Shown piece by piece: positions 1 to 6,509 of a stretch of DNA of 20,471 nucleotides. The number at the start of each line of letters is the position of its first letter. The stretch's first letter is position 1. The notes under the pieces are model-generated. The model was not told the DNA's origin, ran no database searches, and saw nothing but the letters and a program-made list of their open reading frames with translations. The position numbers and the translations under genes were made by a program. Source of the DNA: RGIG3009 sp045630285 (GTDB lineage Bacteria; Bacillota; Clostridia; Oscillospirales; Acutalibacteraceae); contig JAZQSX010000006.1 of the NCBI GenBank assembly GCA_045630285.1, forward strand, positions 1 through 20,471, given 5' to 3'.

Positions 1-353
1 GGCTTTTCGTAGCGGTAGCAGGAGGTGACATACGCCACCTTGACGGGAAGCACCTCGTTGTGCAGCCCGTGCTCCAGCAGCATCCGCATCGCTCCCGCCG
101 TCCCCTCGGGACGCAGGGTGATGGAACGGCCGCCCTTATCGTCAAACGTGTACATTTCCTTCTGCACCACGTCGGTGGTCTCGCCGACCGAACGGGTGAA
201 CAGCTCGGTGTGCTCAAACACGGGGGTGCGGATCTCACGGTAACCATAGTCCCGTGCGACGCTGAGCGCCGTGCGCTCGATATACTGCCATACGGCGCTT
301 TCCGACGGCAGCACGTCCTGCGTGCCGCGGATCGCTTTGGTGATGAGTGCCAT
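1..353 (-). CDS. hisS: Histidyl-tRNA synthetase, N-terminal part (runs off left edge)
   Basis: Charges tRNA-His with histidine in the cytoplasm (class II synthetase). Only the first 117 residues are in the window. The start at 353 gives MALITKAIRGTQDVLPSES, the typical HisRS opening (RGTQDxLP). It is followed by the motif 1 region (REIRTPVFEHTELFTRSVGE), the DVVQKEMYTF stretch and the TLRPEGT segment that begins the ATP/histidine site; the sequence ends near the motif 2 region (SCYRYEK). An AAGGAAG ribosome site lies just upstream. It is the third gene of the leftward minD-mgsA-hisS run, 28 bp after mgsA. Identity rests on these family-specific motifs; the rest of the gene is not visible. Confidence 0.95.
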   Translation of the reverse strand, partial: MALITKAIRGTQDVLPSESAVWQYIERTALSVARDYGYREIRTPVFEHTELFTRSVGETTDVVQKEMYTFDDKGGRSITLRPEGTAGAMRMLLEHGLHNEVLPVKVAYVTSCYRYEK

Positions 354-381
354 GTGTCGTTACTTCCTTTATCTTAAGTTC

Positions 382-783
382 TCAATAATGCGTCGGGTTG
401 ACGATGGTGCGCCAATCCAGGTCGCCACGCTCCAAGCCGTGGATCAGTACCTCGGCGGTGGCGATGTTGGTCGCTACGGGGACGTTGCGGGTGTCGCACA
501 GACGGAACATATCGTTCTCAAACTGGTCGTACTCCACCTGCGGGTCACGGAAAAACAAAAGCAGGTCGATCTCGTCGCAGGAAACACGAGCCGCAATCTG
601 CTGATTGCCGCCGTGCGAGCCGCTCATATAGCGGGTGATCTGCAGGCCCGTCGCCTCCGAAACCAAACGCCCCGTCGTGCCGGTGGCACACAGGTTATGG
701 CGGCTCAAAATGCCGCAATAAGCGATGCAAAACTGAATCATCAGTTCCTTCTTGGAGTCATGGGCGATTAACGCAATGTTCAT
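382..783 (-). CDS. mgsA: Methylglyoxal synthase family protein with altered active site
   Basis: 133 residues, close to the length of short Gram-positive methylglyoxal synthases, which convert dihydroxyacetone phosphate to methylglyoxal and phosphate. Family landmarks are clear: IALIAHD at residues 3-9, the phosphate-binding ATGTTGRL at 33-40, SEATGLQI at 42-49, FFRDP at 77-81 and the PVATNIATAE stretch near the C-terminus. What is odd is that the segment written GGDQQ in characterised enzymes reads GGNQQ here (Asn60 at the position of E. coli Asp71). The loop that carries E. coli His98 and Asp101 is about two residues shorter and keeps neither residue clearly. The codon for Asn60 is AAT, one base from GAT. 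The gene has an AGAAAGGATGG ribosome site and lies 26 bp after minD in one operon. It may be an inactive or re-purposed homologue; the fold assignment is secure, the activity is not. Confidence 0.88.
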   Translation of the reverse strand: MNIALIAHDSKKELMIQFCIAYCGILSRHNLCATGTTGRLVSEATGLQITRYMSGSHGGNQQIAARVSCDEIDLLLFFRDPQVEYDQFENDMFRLCDTRNVPVATNIATAEVLIHGLERGDLDWRTIVNPTHY

Positions 784-809
784 TTTGAACCATCCTTTCT
801 TTTCGTTCG

Positions 810-1544
810 TCAGGCTTTCTTCAGGTCGGTCAGCGGGACGTCCTCACCGAGGTAGCGTGCCGCAATGTTGGCAAAGCAACGGGCGGCCAGACAATCCATC
901 GGCAGCGGCTTGCCGTACGCATTGGCGACGGCCACCGCCTCGTCCTCCGGCAGAACACCGATCAGCTGCAGGCTGGCGGTGTCGATCAGCTCGTCGATGT
1001 CCGGCATCTTGCCCCGCAAAATCGGCGCAGGGCGCAGACGGTTGATGACCAGGCGGGCGGGGATCTCCCGCTCACGCAGCAGGCGGGCGAGGATCTGCGC
1101 ATCACGGGCGCAGACCATATCCGGCGTGGACACCACGAACGCACGGGCCGCACCGGCTACCGCCGTTTCGAAGCCCGCACCGATGCCGGCGGGGCAGTCG
1201 ATAATGACCTCGTCGTAGTACTTCGAGAGGCCCTGGCACAGGTCACGCATATCCTCCGGCCGTGCCAGCCGCTCCAGGCTGACGGGTGCCGGCATCACGA
1301 ACACGTTGGGGCAGATCGGCGAGGGGTACACCGCATCCGCCGGCGGACAGTTGCCCGCAATGACGTCAGCAATGTCGTACACCGCCTGACCGGCGATGCC
1401 GAGCATCACGTCCAGGCTGCGCAGCCCCGCATCGCCGTCTACCAACAGCACACGACGCCCACGGTGCGCCAGCGCACAACCCAAACCACCCGAAACGGTG
1501 GATTTGCCGGCGCCGCCCTTGCCCGATGTGATGACCGAGATCAT
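810..1544 (-). CDS. minD: MinD-like septum-site ATPase, short C-terminus
   Basis: A deviant Walker-A ATPase of the ParA/MinD group, which in other bacteria positions the division site at the membrane. GKGGAGKST (residues 8-16) is the deviant Walker A. VLLVDGDAGLRSLDVMLG (33-50) closely matches the MinD-specific DxDxGLRNLDxxxG motif, and VIIDCPAG (113-120) is Walker B. The ATG at 1544 is chosen because a GGAGGGG ribosome site precedes it and the mapped promoter leaves a leader of about 30 nt; a longer reading frame to 1730 would start upstream of the promoter. The product is 244 residues, against about 268-270 for B. subtilis and E. coli MinD. It ends shortly after the conserved VPL, so the amphipathic membrane-targeting helix is missing. 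No minC or minE flanks it; mgsA follows after 26 bp. A different ParA-family role is possible. Confidence 0.85.
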   Translation of the reverse strand: MISVITSGKGGAGKSTVSGGLGCALAHRGRRVLLVDGDAGLRSLDVMLGIAGQAVYDIADVIAGNCPPADAVYPSPICPNVFVMPAPVSLERLARPEDMRDLCQGLSKYYDEVIIDCPAGIGAGFETAVAGAARAFVVSTPDMVCARDAQILARLLREREIPARLVINRLRPAPILRGKMPDIDELIDTASLQLIGVLPEDEAVAVANAYGKPLPMDCLAARCFANIAARYLGEDVPLTDLKKA

Positions 1545-1581
1545 ACTACCCCTCCTTTGCTGTTTTTCCACAGATATTGGT

Positions 1582-1610
1582 AGTATACCACATTTTTTCC
1601 CATGTGTAAA
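1582..1610 (-). promoter_or_regulatory. Vegetative promoter of minD-mgsA-hisS
   Basis: Read on the minus strand, TTTACA (1605-1610), a 17-bp spacer and TATACT (1582-1587) form a near-consensus sigma-A promoter. Predicted transcription starts near 1575, giving a leader of about 30 nt to the minD start at 1544. It lies back to back with the pheST promoter, with only 33 bp between the two -35 boxes. Confidence 0.85.
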
Positions 1611-1643
1611 TATTTTTTGGTAAATCCCGTGCGGTTTTTTCTC

Positions 1644-1672
1644 TTGCTTTTTCGGAAAGTATCTGTTATACT
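1644..1672 (+). promoter_or_regulatory. Vegetative promoter of the T-box leader and pheST
   Basis: TTGCTT (1644-1649), a 17-bp spacer and TATACT (1667-1672) form a good sigma-A promoter pointing right. Transcription would start near 1679, immediately before the T-box stem I. Confidence 0.82.
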
Positions 1673-1678
1673 GGGGTG

Positions 1679-1938
1679 TACATACGCAAAACGCACCGAC
1701 GGAGAGAGTACGTGGGTACCCACGGCGCACCAGAGAGGGTCGTCACCGGCTGAAAGCGACCTGCCCCGCACCCCACCGAAGTTCACTCCCGAGCGGCGCC
1801 CCGAACCCCAGATGGGCAGTAGGCGGCGACGGCACGACCCCGTTACGGTCGGTTGAGTGCCTGCACCCTCTGTGGTGCGGGAATGTGGGTGGTACCACGG
1901 AGCGTCGCTTCGTCCCTGTTGGGGCGGGCGGCTTTTTT
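1679..1938 (+). promoter_or_regulatory. T-box leader with phenylalanine (TTC) specifier
   Basis: A tRNA-sensing leader: uncharged tRNA pairs with the specifier codon and the T-box bulge, favouring the antiterminator and allowing read-through. All parts are visible. The 5' strand of stem I carries GAGAGAGTACG with the AGTA of the specifier-loop S-turn. The distal arm is GGTCG...GCTGAAAGCGACC. The 3' strand carries GAA (1778-1780), one base, and then the specifier TTC (1782-1784), a phenylalanine codon. The T-box sequence TGGGTGGTACCACGG is at 1885-1899, followed by the terminator. TTC fits the pheS-pheT genes downstream, but the leader is separated from pheS by 910 bp that hold a nuclease gene and repeats. 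The call is firm on motifs; the exact ends are estimated. Confidence 0.93.
1902..1938 (+). terminator. Intrinsic terminator of the T-box leader
   Basis: A GC-rich hairpin, GCGTCGCTTCGTCCC paired with GGGGCGGGCGGC around a TGTT loop with one bulged base, is followed by TTTTTT (1933-1938). Its 5' strand follows directly on the T-box sequence, which is the expected arrangement for antitermination. Confidence 0.85.
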
Positions 1939-1969
1939 GTTTGTGGAAAACTCTCTTATCAAAGCCATA

Positions 1970-2141
1970 AACTCCCCCAGTCAGCCGTTGGCTGACAGCC
2001 CCCTCATCGAGGGGGCCATGAACTCCCCCACCGCCTGCGGCGGAGCTTCTCGCTGCGGCTCGGTCACCTCGCGGTTCTGACAGTCCCCCGGACTGTCATT
2101 CATTACCGCTCGGCCGCTTCGCTACCTCACGAGGGGGCCAT
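1970..2141 (+). repeat. Tandem type-A hairpin repeats, left flank of DUF559 gene
   Basis: Two type-A units. The first (1970-2019, 50 bp) starts AACTCCCCCAGTC and ends GAGGGGGCCAT. It holds the hairpins CAGCC-GTT-GGCTG and GCCCCCTC-ATC-GAGGGGGC. The second (2021-2141) has the same ends but an expanded centre containing ACAGTCCCCCGGACTGT. They join as GCCATGAACTCCCC. The direct copy lies at 2614-2787. Confidence 0.88.
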
Positions 2142-2144
2142 ATT

Positions 2145-2238
2145 GCCTCCCTCGAGAGGGAGGTGGCACGGCGTAGCCGTGACGGAGGGAGTCTGCCTCC
2201 CTCGGGAGAGGTGTCGAGTGAAACAAGGCACAGGGAGT
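2145..2238 (+). repeat. Two type-B hairpin repeats upstream of DUF559 gene
   Basis: The first unit (2145-2191) begins GCCTCCCTC, folds GCCTCCCT against AGGGAGGT, then GGCACGGC-GTA-GCCGTGAC, and ends ACGGAGGGAG. The second (2194-2238) is diverged (GCCTCCCTCGGGAGAGG ... CAGGGAGT). They end just before the ribosome site of the nuclease gene, so an upstream in-frame extension from 2143 would merely translate the repeats. Confidence 0.82.
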
Positions 2239-2256
2239 AAAAACGGAGGAATTGTT

Positions 2257-2613
2257 ATGCCTCTACCTTATCGGCACGATCTTGTCGACAAAGCCAAAGA
2301 ACTCCGCAAGAACATGACAAAGCAGGAGCGCAAGCTGTGGTATGAGTTTTTGCGAACCTACCCCCTCCGTTTTCAACGGCAGAAACCCATCGGTAACTAT
2401 ATCGTCGATTTCTACTGCGCCGAGGCAAAACTGGTCATCGAGCTTGACGGGTCACAGCACTACACAGACGATGGCCCGATAAACGATGCCGAGCGTACTG
2501 CGGCATTGGAGGCACATGGTGTTGCGGTGTTACGCGTCCCCAACAACGAGGTAACCAGCAATTTTGAGGGCGTGTGTTTGTATATTGACGCTGCGGTAAA
2601 GCGGCGGATTTAG
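2257..2613 (+). CDS. DUF559 family small endonuclease-like protein
   Basis: 118 residues. After an N-terminal helical part (LRKNMTKQERKLWYEFLR), it shows the DUF559 core: FQRQKPIGNYIVDFYC, KLVIELDGSQHY and a late VLRVPNNEV. The acidic residues Glu in TKQE, Asp in VDF and Glu/Asp in IELDG fit a PD-(D/E)XK or Vsr-like nuclease fold; catalysis is inferred from the family and no biological role is established. The ATG at 2257 is chosen because CGGAGGA lies 6 bp upstream; the longer frame from 2143 runs through repeat DNA. It sits between direct repeat blocks and between the Phe T-box and pheS, all in the same orientation, so T-box read-through should transcribe it. Its composition appears less GC-rich than pheST, suggesting acquisition. 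It resembles repeat-associated accessory genes rather than part of the synthetase operon. Confidence 0.85.
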   Translation: MPLPYRHDLVDKAKELRKNMTKQERKLWYEFLRTYPLRFQRQKPIGNYIVDFYCAEAKLVIELDGSQHYTDDGPINDAERTAALEAHGVAVLRVPNNEVTSNFEGVCLYIDAAVKRRI

Positions 2614-2787
2614 AACTCCCCCAGTCAGCCTGCGGCTGACAGCCCCCTCATCGAGGGGGCCATGAACTCCCCCAGTCAGCCTGCGGCTGAGCTTCTCGCT
2701 GCGGCTCGGTCACCTCGCGGTTCTGACAGTCCCCCGGACTGTCATTCATTACCGCTCGGCCGCTTCGCTACCTCACGAGGGGGCCAT
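2614..2787 (+). repeat. Tandem type-A hairpin repeats, right flank of DUF559 gene
   Basis: Begins at the base after the DUF559 stop codon. Unit 2614-2663 carries GTCAGCC-TGC-GGCTGAC and GCCCCCTC-ATC-GAGGGGGC. Unit 2665-2787 has the expanded centre. From CTTCTCGCTG to GGGGGCCAT it matches the second left unit base for base over about 96 bp. Direct orientation would allow loss of the nuclease gene by homologous recombination. Confidence 0.88.
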
Positions 2788-2789
2788 AT

Positions 2790-2814
2790 GCCTCCCTCAA
2801 CGAGGCGGAGGGAG
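2790..2814 (+). repeat. Internally deleted type-B repeat
   Basis: GCCTCCCTC at the start and CGGAGGGAG at the end match type-B units, but the middle, including the second hairpin, is missing. It follows the type-A unit through the usual CCATATGCC junction and ends 34 bp before the pheS start. Confidence 0.7.
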
Positions 2815-2848
2815 TTAATACTTCGTATTTATAAGGAGGTTTTACTCT

Positions 2849-3883
2849 ATGAAAGAACAATTGCAAGCTCTGCGTGAACGGGCGCTTGAGGAGCTCGCCA
2901 CGCTCGCTGAGCCGCGGGCGCTGGAGGAGTTCCGTGTGCGTCTACTCGGCAAAAAGGGTGAGATCACGGCGCTGCTGCGTGGCATGGGCGCCGTGCCCGC
3001 CGAGGAGCGCCCCGCCATGGGTCAGCTCATCAACAGCCTGCGTGCCGAGATCGAGGACGCCCTCGCCGCTCGGGAATCCGAGGTGGCGCTGAAGCTCAAA
3101 AATGAACGTCTCGCCGCCGAAACGCTGGACGTGACCCTGCCCGGCAAAGCCGCTGAAAAGGGCGGTCTGCACCCTCTCTCGATCGTCCTCGAGGATCTGA
3201 TCGACATCTTCCGTTCCATGGGCTTCGACGTGGTGGACGGCCCCGAGGTGGAGACCGAGCATTACTGCTTTGAAGCGCTCAACGTACCGAAGGATCACCC
3301 TGCCCGTGATATGCAGGACACCTTCTACCTCGGCGAGGAGCTGCTGCTCCGCACCCAGACCTCGGCAGCCCAGATCCGTGTGATGGAAAACCGCAAGCCC
3401 CCGATCCGCATCATCTGCCCCGGCCGTGTGTTCCGTGCCGACGAGGTCGACGCCACCCACTCCCCCGTGTTCCACCAGGTGGAGGGTCTCGTCGTGGACA
3501 AGGGCATCACGCTGTGCGACCTCAAGGGCGTGCTGACTCAGTTCGCTCAGGAGATCTACGGTGCGGACACCCGTGTGCGCTTCCGCCCGTCCTTCTTCCC
3601 CTTCACCGAGCCGAGCGTCGAGGTCGACGTCTCCTGCTCCGCCTGCGGCGGCACCGGCTGCCGTGTGTGTAAGGGCGTCGGTTGGATCGAGATCCTCGGT
3701 GCGGGTATGGTGCACCCCCGTGTGCTCGCCGGCTGCGGCATCGACCCCGAGGAGTATTCCGGCTTTGCGTTCGGTATCGGTCTTGACCGACTCACCACCA
3801 CCCGCTACAAAATCAGCGATATTCGCCTGCTGTTCGAAAACGATCAGCGGTTCCTGTCTCAGTTCAAGGAAGGAGGGAAATAA
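2849..3883 (+). CDS. pheS: Phenylalanyl-tRNA synthetase alpha subunit
   Basis: Catalytic alpha subunit of the alpha2-beta2 enzyme that charges tRNA-Phe. The 344 residues are normal length. An N-terminal coiled-coil arm (about 1-90) is followed by the class II core: GLHPL at 106-110, the motif 2 region RTQTSAAQIRVM (168-179) with RVFRADEVDATHSP (193-206) and FHQVEG (208-213), and motif 3 FAFGIGLDRL (306-315). The cysteine-containing loop CGGTGCRVCKG (266-276) followed by GWIEILGAGMVHP (278-290) is usual in Firmicute PheS. The start is supported by AAGGAGG upstream. pheT follows after 2 bp, with its ribosome site inside the end of pheS. The TTC T-box upstream presumably controls the operon, although a DUF559 island now lies between. 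Confidence 0.97.
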   Translation: MKEQLQALRERALEELATLAEPRALEEFRVRLLGKKGEITALLRGMGAVPAEERPAMGQLINSLRAEIEDALAARESEVALKLKNERLAAETLDVTLPGKAAEKGGLHPLSIVLEDLIDIFRSMGFDVVDGPEVETEHYCFEALNVPKDHPARDMQDTFYLGEELLLRTQTSAAQIRVMENRKPPIRIICPGRVFRADEVDATHSPVFHQVEGLVVDKGITLCDLKGVLTQFAQEIYGADTRVRFRPSFFPFTEPSVEVDVSCSACGGTGCRVCKGVGWIEILGAGMVHPRVLAGCGIDPEEYSGFAFGIGLDRLTTTRYKISDIRLLFENDQRFLSQFKEGGK

Positions 3884-3885
3884 TC

Positions 3886-6279
3886 ATGAAGGTTTCGTTA
3901 AACTGGCTCCGTCGCTACGTGGATATTTCCGTCTCCGTCGAAGAGCTGTGCGATAAAATGACCATGAGCGGCTTCGAGGTCGACGGCGTGGAGGATCTCT
4001 CCCAAACGATGCACAACGTCGTCGCCGCCCGCATCCTGAAGCTCGAAAAGCATCCCGACGCCGACCGTTTGCAGGTCTGCTCGATGGATGTCGGCGCCGC
4101 CGAGCCGATCCAGATCATCACCGGTGCGGACAACGTGTTTGAGGGCGCTCTCGTCCCCGCCGCACTGCACGAATCGCTGCTCCCGAACGGCACCGTCATC
4201 AAGCGGGGCAAGCTCCGTGGTCTGCCCAGCGAGGGTATGCTTTGCTCCGGCGAGGAGCTATGCCTCAAAGAAGCCGATTACCCCGGTGCGGAGGTGTACG
4301 GCATCCTCATTCTCAAAGAGGACGTCGCCCCCGGCACCGATATGCGGGAGATCCTGCATCTCAACGACGTCATCATCGATTTCAGCATCACCTCCAACCG
4401 CCCCGATTGCCAGAGCATGCTCGGCATCGCCCGTGAGGTGGCGGTGGCGCTGGGTCAGCCCGTGCGTCTGCCCGAGCCGTCCTACAAGACGGTGGGTGGC
4501 GACGTGAACGATCACATCGCTATCACGGTGGAGGACGGCGAGCTCTGCCCCCGGTATATGGGCCGCATCGTCAAAAACCTCCGCATCGCTCCCTCGCCCG
4601 TGTGGATGCAGGAGTGCCTGAAGGGTGCGGGGATGCGCCCGATCAACAACATCGTCGATATCACCAACTTCGTGATGCTGGAAACGGGGCAGCCGATGCA
4701 CGCCTTCGACCTGCGTGACATTCGCGGAGCGCAGATCATCGTCCGCCGTGCCAAGGACGGCGAGGCCATCACGACGCTGGACGGCAAGCCGCACACCCTG
4801 ACCCCCGATATGCTGGTCATTGCGGACGCCGAAGCCCCCTCCTGCCTCGCCGGCATCATGGGCGGCCTCAACAGCGAGATCAAGGACGATACCACCGACC
4901 TGCTCTTTGAATGTGCCAAGTTCCGCCGTGACAACGTGCGCCGTACCGGCCGTACGCTGGGTATGCGCACCGAGTCCTCCGCTCGCTACGAAAAGGGCGT
5001 GGACATTCACGGCGTGGAATACGCCATGAACCGTGCGCTCCAGCTCATCGACGAGCTGGATGCGGGCGACATCATCGACGGCGTCATCGACCGCTGCGAA
5101 GCACTGCCCGCTCCCCGTGAGCTGGTCGTCGCTCCCGCCGACATCAACGCCCTGCTCGGTATCGAGGTGCCCGCCGAGACGATGGTGGATATTCTCTGCC
5201 GCCTCGACCTCGACGCCTCGCTCGTCGACGGCAAGCTCGTTTGCCACGTTCCCTCCCGCCGTGACGACATCGAGGGGCGTGCCGACCTCGCCGAGGAGAT
5301 CGTGCGTGTGTACGGCTACGATCACATCGTGCCCACCCCGATGCAGGGTGCGATCGTGCGGGGCACCAAGCTCCCCGAGCGCCGTGCCGCCGACCGCCTG
5401 AAGGCGACGCTCACCGCTCAGGGCTTGTACGAGATCTCGACCTATTCCTTCATCAGCGCCAAGGCGCCGGATACGCTGTCGCTTGCCGCTGACGACGTCC
5501 GCCGTCAGGGTGTGGCGCTGCTCAATCCGCTCGGTGAGGAGTACGCCGTGATGCGTACTCAGCTGGTTTCCAGCATGCTGACGGTGCTCGCCACCAACTA
5601 CAGCCGCAAAAACGCCGCCGTCCGCTTCTTTGAGGTGGGCAAGTGGTTTATCCCCCACGCTCTGCCGCTGACCGAGCAGCCCGACGAGGTGCCGGCGCTG
5701 TGTATCGGTCTGTACGGTGACGGCGAGGATTATTTCACACTCAAGGGCGCTGTGGAAGCCCTGCTCGCCGCCTTTGGCGCCGAGGCAGGCTTTACCCGCA
5801 GTGCGGAGCCGTATCTGCATCCCGGTCGCCAGGCGAGCGTTACCGTCGGCGGCGAGGTCGTCGGCGTGATGGGTGAGGTCCACCCCGACACCGCCGAGGG
5901 CTACGGCATCGGCGTGCGTGCGTACGTCGCTGAGCTGAAGCTCGAGCCGATCTACAAGGCACTTGAGGGCAAGGTGCTCCGCTATCAGCCGCTCCCCCGC
6001 TTCCCCGCCGTGGAGCGTGACCTCGCTCTGCTGTGCGACGAGGCGCTGCCCGCCGCCGAGATCGAGGCGACCATTCGTGCCGCCGGCGGCAAGCTGCTGG
6101 AGTGCGTGACGCTGTTTGACGTGTATCAGGGTGCCCAGATCGCCGCCGGTCAGAAGAGCGTAGCGTACAGCCTGACCTTCCGCTCGGCGGAGGGTACGCT
6201 GTCGGATGCCGACATCGACCCGGCGATGAACCGCATCATGCGCCGTCTCACCGAAAAGGGTTGTACGTTGAGAAGTTAA
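3886..6279 (+). CDS. pheT: Phenylalanyl-tRNA synthetase beta subunit
   Basis: Non-catalytic beta subunit that binds tRNA-Phe and carries the editing site. The 797 residues are full length. Visible domains in order are the N-terminal SLNWLRRYVDI segment, an EMAP-type tRNA-binding domain at about 40-150 (KLEKHPDADRLQVCSMDVG), the B3/B4 editing domain at about 210-370 (ITSNRPDCQSMLGIARE just before it; PINNIVDITNFVM; GQPMHAFDL), a B5 domain at about 400-470 (HVPSRRDDIEGRADLAEEI), a catalytic-like core, and a C-terminal FDX-ACB anticodon-binding domain from about 700 (RFPAVERDLALLCDE). The AAGGAGGG ribosome site lies within the pheS end. The stop codon (6277-6279) overlaps the first bases of a hairpin repeat. 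Confidence 0.97.
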   Translation: MKVSLNWLRRYVDISVSVEELCDKMTMSGFEVDGVEDLSQTMHNVVAARILKLEKHPDADRLQVCSMDVGAAEPIQIITGADNVFEGALVPAALHESLLPNGTVIKRGKLRGLPSEGMLCSGEELCLKEADYPGAEVYGILILKEDVAPGTDMREILHLNDVIIDFSITSNRPDCQSMLGIAREVAVALGQPVRLPEPSYKTVGGDVNDHIAITVEDGELCPRYMGRIVKNLRIAPSPVWMQECLKGAGMRPINNIVDITNFVMLETGQPMHAFDLRDIRGAQIIVRRAKDGEAITTLDGKPHTLTPDMLVIADAEAPSCLAGIMGGLNSEIKDDTTDLLFECAKFRRDNVRRTGRTLGMRTESSARYEKGVDIHGVEYAMNRALQLIDELDAGDIIDGVIDRCEALPAPRELVVAPADINALLGIEVPAETMVDILCRLDLDASLVDGKLVCHVPSRRDDIEGRADLAEEIVRVYGYDHIVPTPMQGAIVRGTKLPERRAADRLKATLTAQGLYEISTYSFISAKAPDTLSLAADDVRRQGVALLNPLGEEYAVMRTQLVSSMLTVLATNYSRKNAAVRFFEVGKWFIPHALPLTEQPDEVPALCIGLYGDGEDYFTLKGAVEALLAAFGAEAGFTRSAEPYLHPGRQASVTVGGEVVGVMGEVHPDTAEGYGIGVRAYVAELKLEPIYKALEGKVLRYQPLPRFPAVERDLALLCDEALPAAEIEATIRAAGGKLLECVTLFDVYQGAQIAAGQKSVAYSLTFRSAEGTLSDADIDPAMNRIMRRLTEKGCTLRS

Positions 6280-6375
6280 CTTCCCCACCCGACTTCGTCG
6301 GGAGCCCCCTCATTGAGGGGGCCATATGCCTCCCTCGTTGAGGGAGGTGGCACGGCGTAGCCGTGACGGAGGGAG
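6278..6375 (+). repeat. Composite type A + type B hairpin repeat at the pheT stop
   Basis: The type-A part (6278-6325) holds CCCGAC-TTC-GTCGGG and GCCCCCTC-ATT-GAGGGGGC and ends in GGGCCAT. The type-B part (6328-6375) holds GCCTCCCTC-GTT-GAGGGAGGT and GGCACGGC-GTA-GCCGTGAC and ends CGGAGGGAG. The block begins inside the pheT stop codon and may serve as the 3' end of the pheST transcript, although no T-run follows. Bases 6376-6448 hold nothing else recognisable. Confidence 0.85.
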
Positions 6376-6448
6376 TTTCTCAAACGCCCCCGCACACACC
6401 CCCTTCTTTCCGTGTAACCTAAAAAATGCACATTTGTTCGTTTTCCTC

Positions 6449-6477
6449 TTGCATTTTACGAAAAAATCCCGTATACT
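6449..6477 (+). promoter_or_regulatory. Vegetative promoter of ireB
   Basis: TTGCAT (6449-6454), a 17-bp spacer and TATACT (6472-6477). Transcription would begin near 6484, about 26 nt before the ireB start. Confidence 0.82.
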
Positions 6478-6509
6478 TATGGTGTATTCATACGATGGGA
6501 GGTATCCGT

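Larger units (their letters stand above)
1970..2814 (+). mobile_element. Candidate repeat-flanked DUF559 insertion island
   Basis: An 845-bp block between the Phe T-box terminator and pheS. It consists of a left repeat block (1970-2141), B-type hairpins (2145-2238), the DUF559 nuclease gene, a right repeat block (2614-2787) and a shortened B unit (2790-2814). The two repeat blocks are direct repeats in the same orientation and share an identical stretch of about 96 bp. The nuclease gene appears visibly less GC-rich than its neighbours. T-box leaders normally sit directly upstream of the gene they control, so the block is best read as an insertion. No clear target-site duplication, transposase or terminal inverted repeat was found; mobility is inferred. 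Confidence 0.5.

Noticed and set aside
1545..1730. Longer N-terminus for MinD
   Set aside because: It would run across and upstream of the promoter at 1582-1610; the ATG at 1544 has a GGAGGGG site and begins at the conserved first strand.
2143..2256. Longer N-terminus for the DUF559 protein
   Set aside because: The added residues are translated type-B repeats, and a good ribosome site fits the ATG at 2257.
4258..6288. Long minus-strand open frame (676 codons) opposite pheT
   Set aside because: It is a mirror of the GC-rich codon pattern of pheT: no ribosome site, no recognisable motifs, His/Gly/Val/Asp-rich composition typical of antisense frames.
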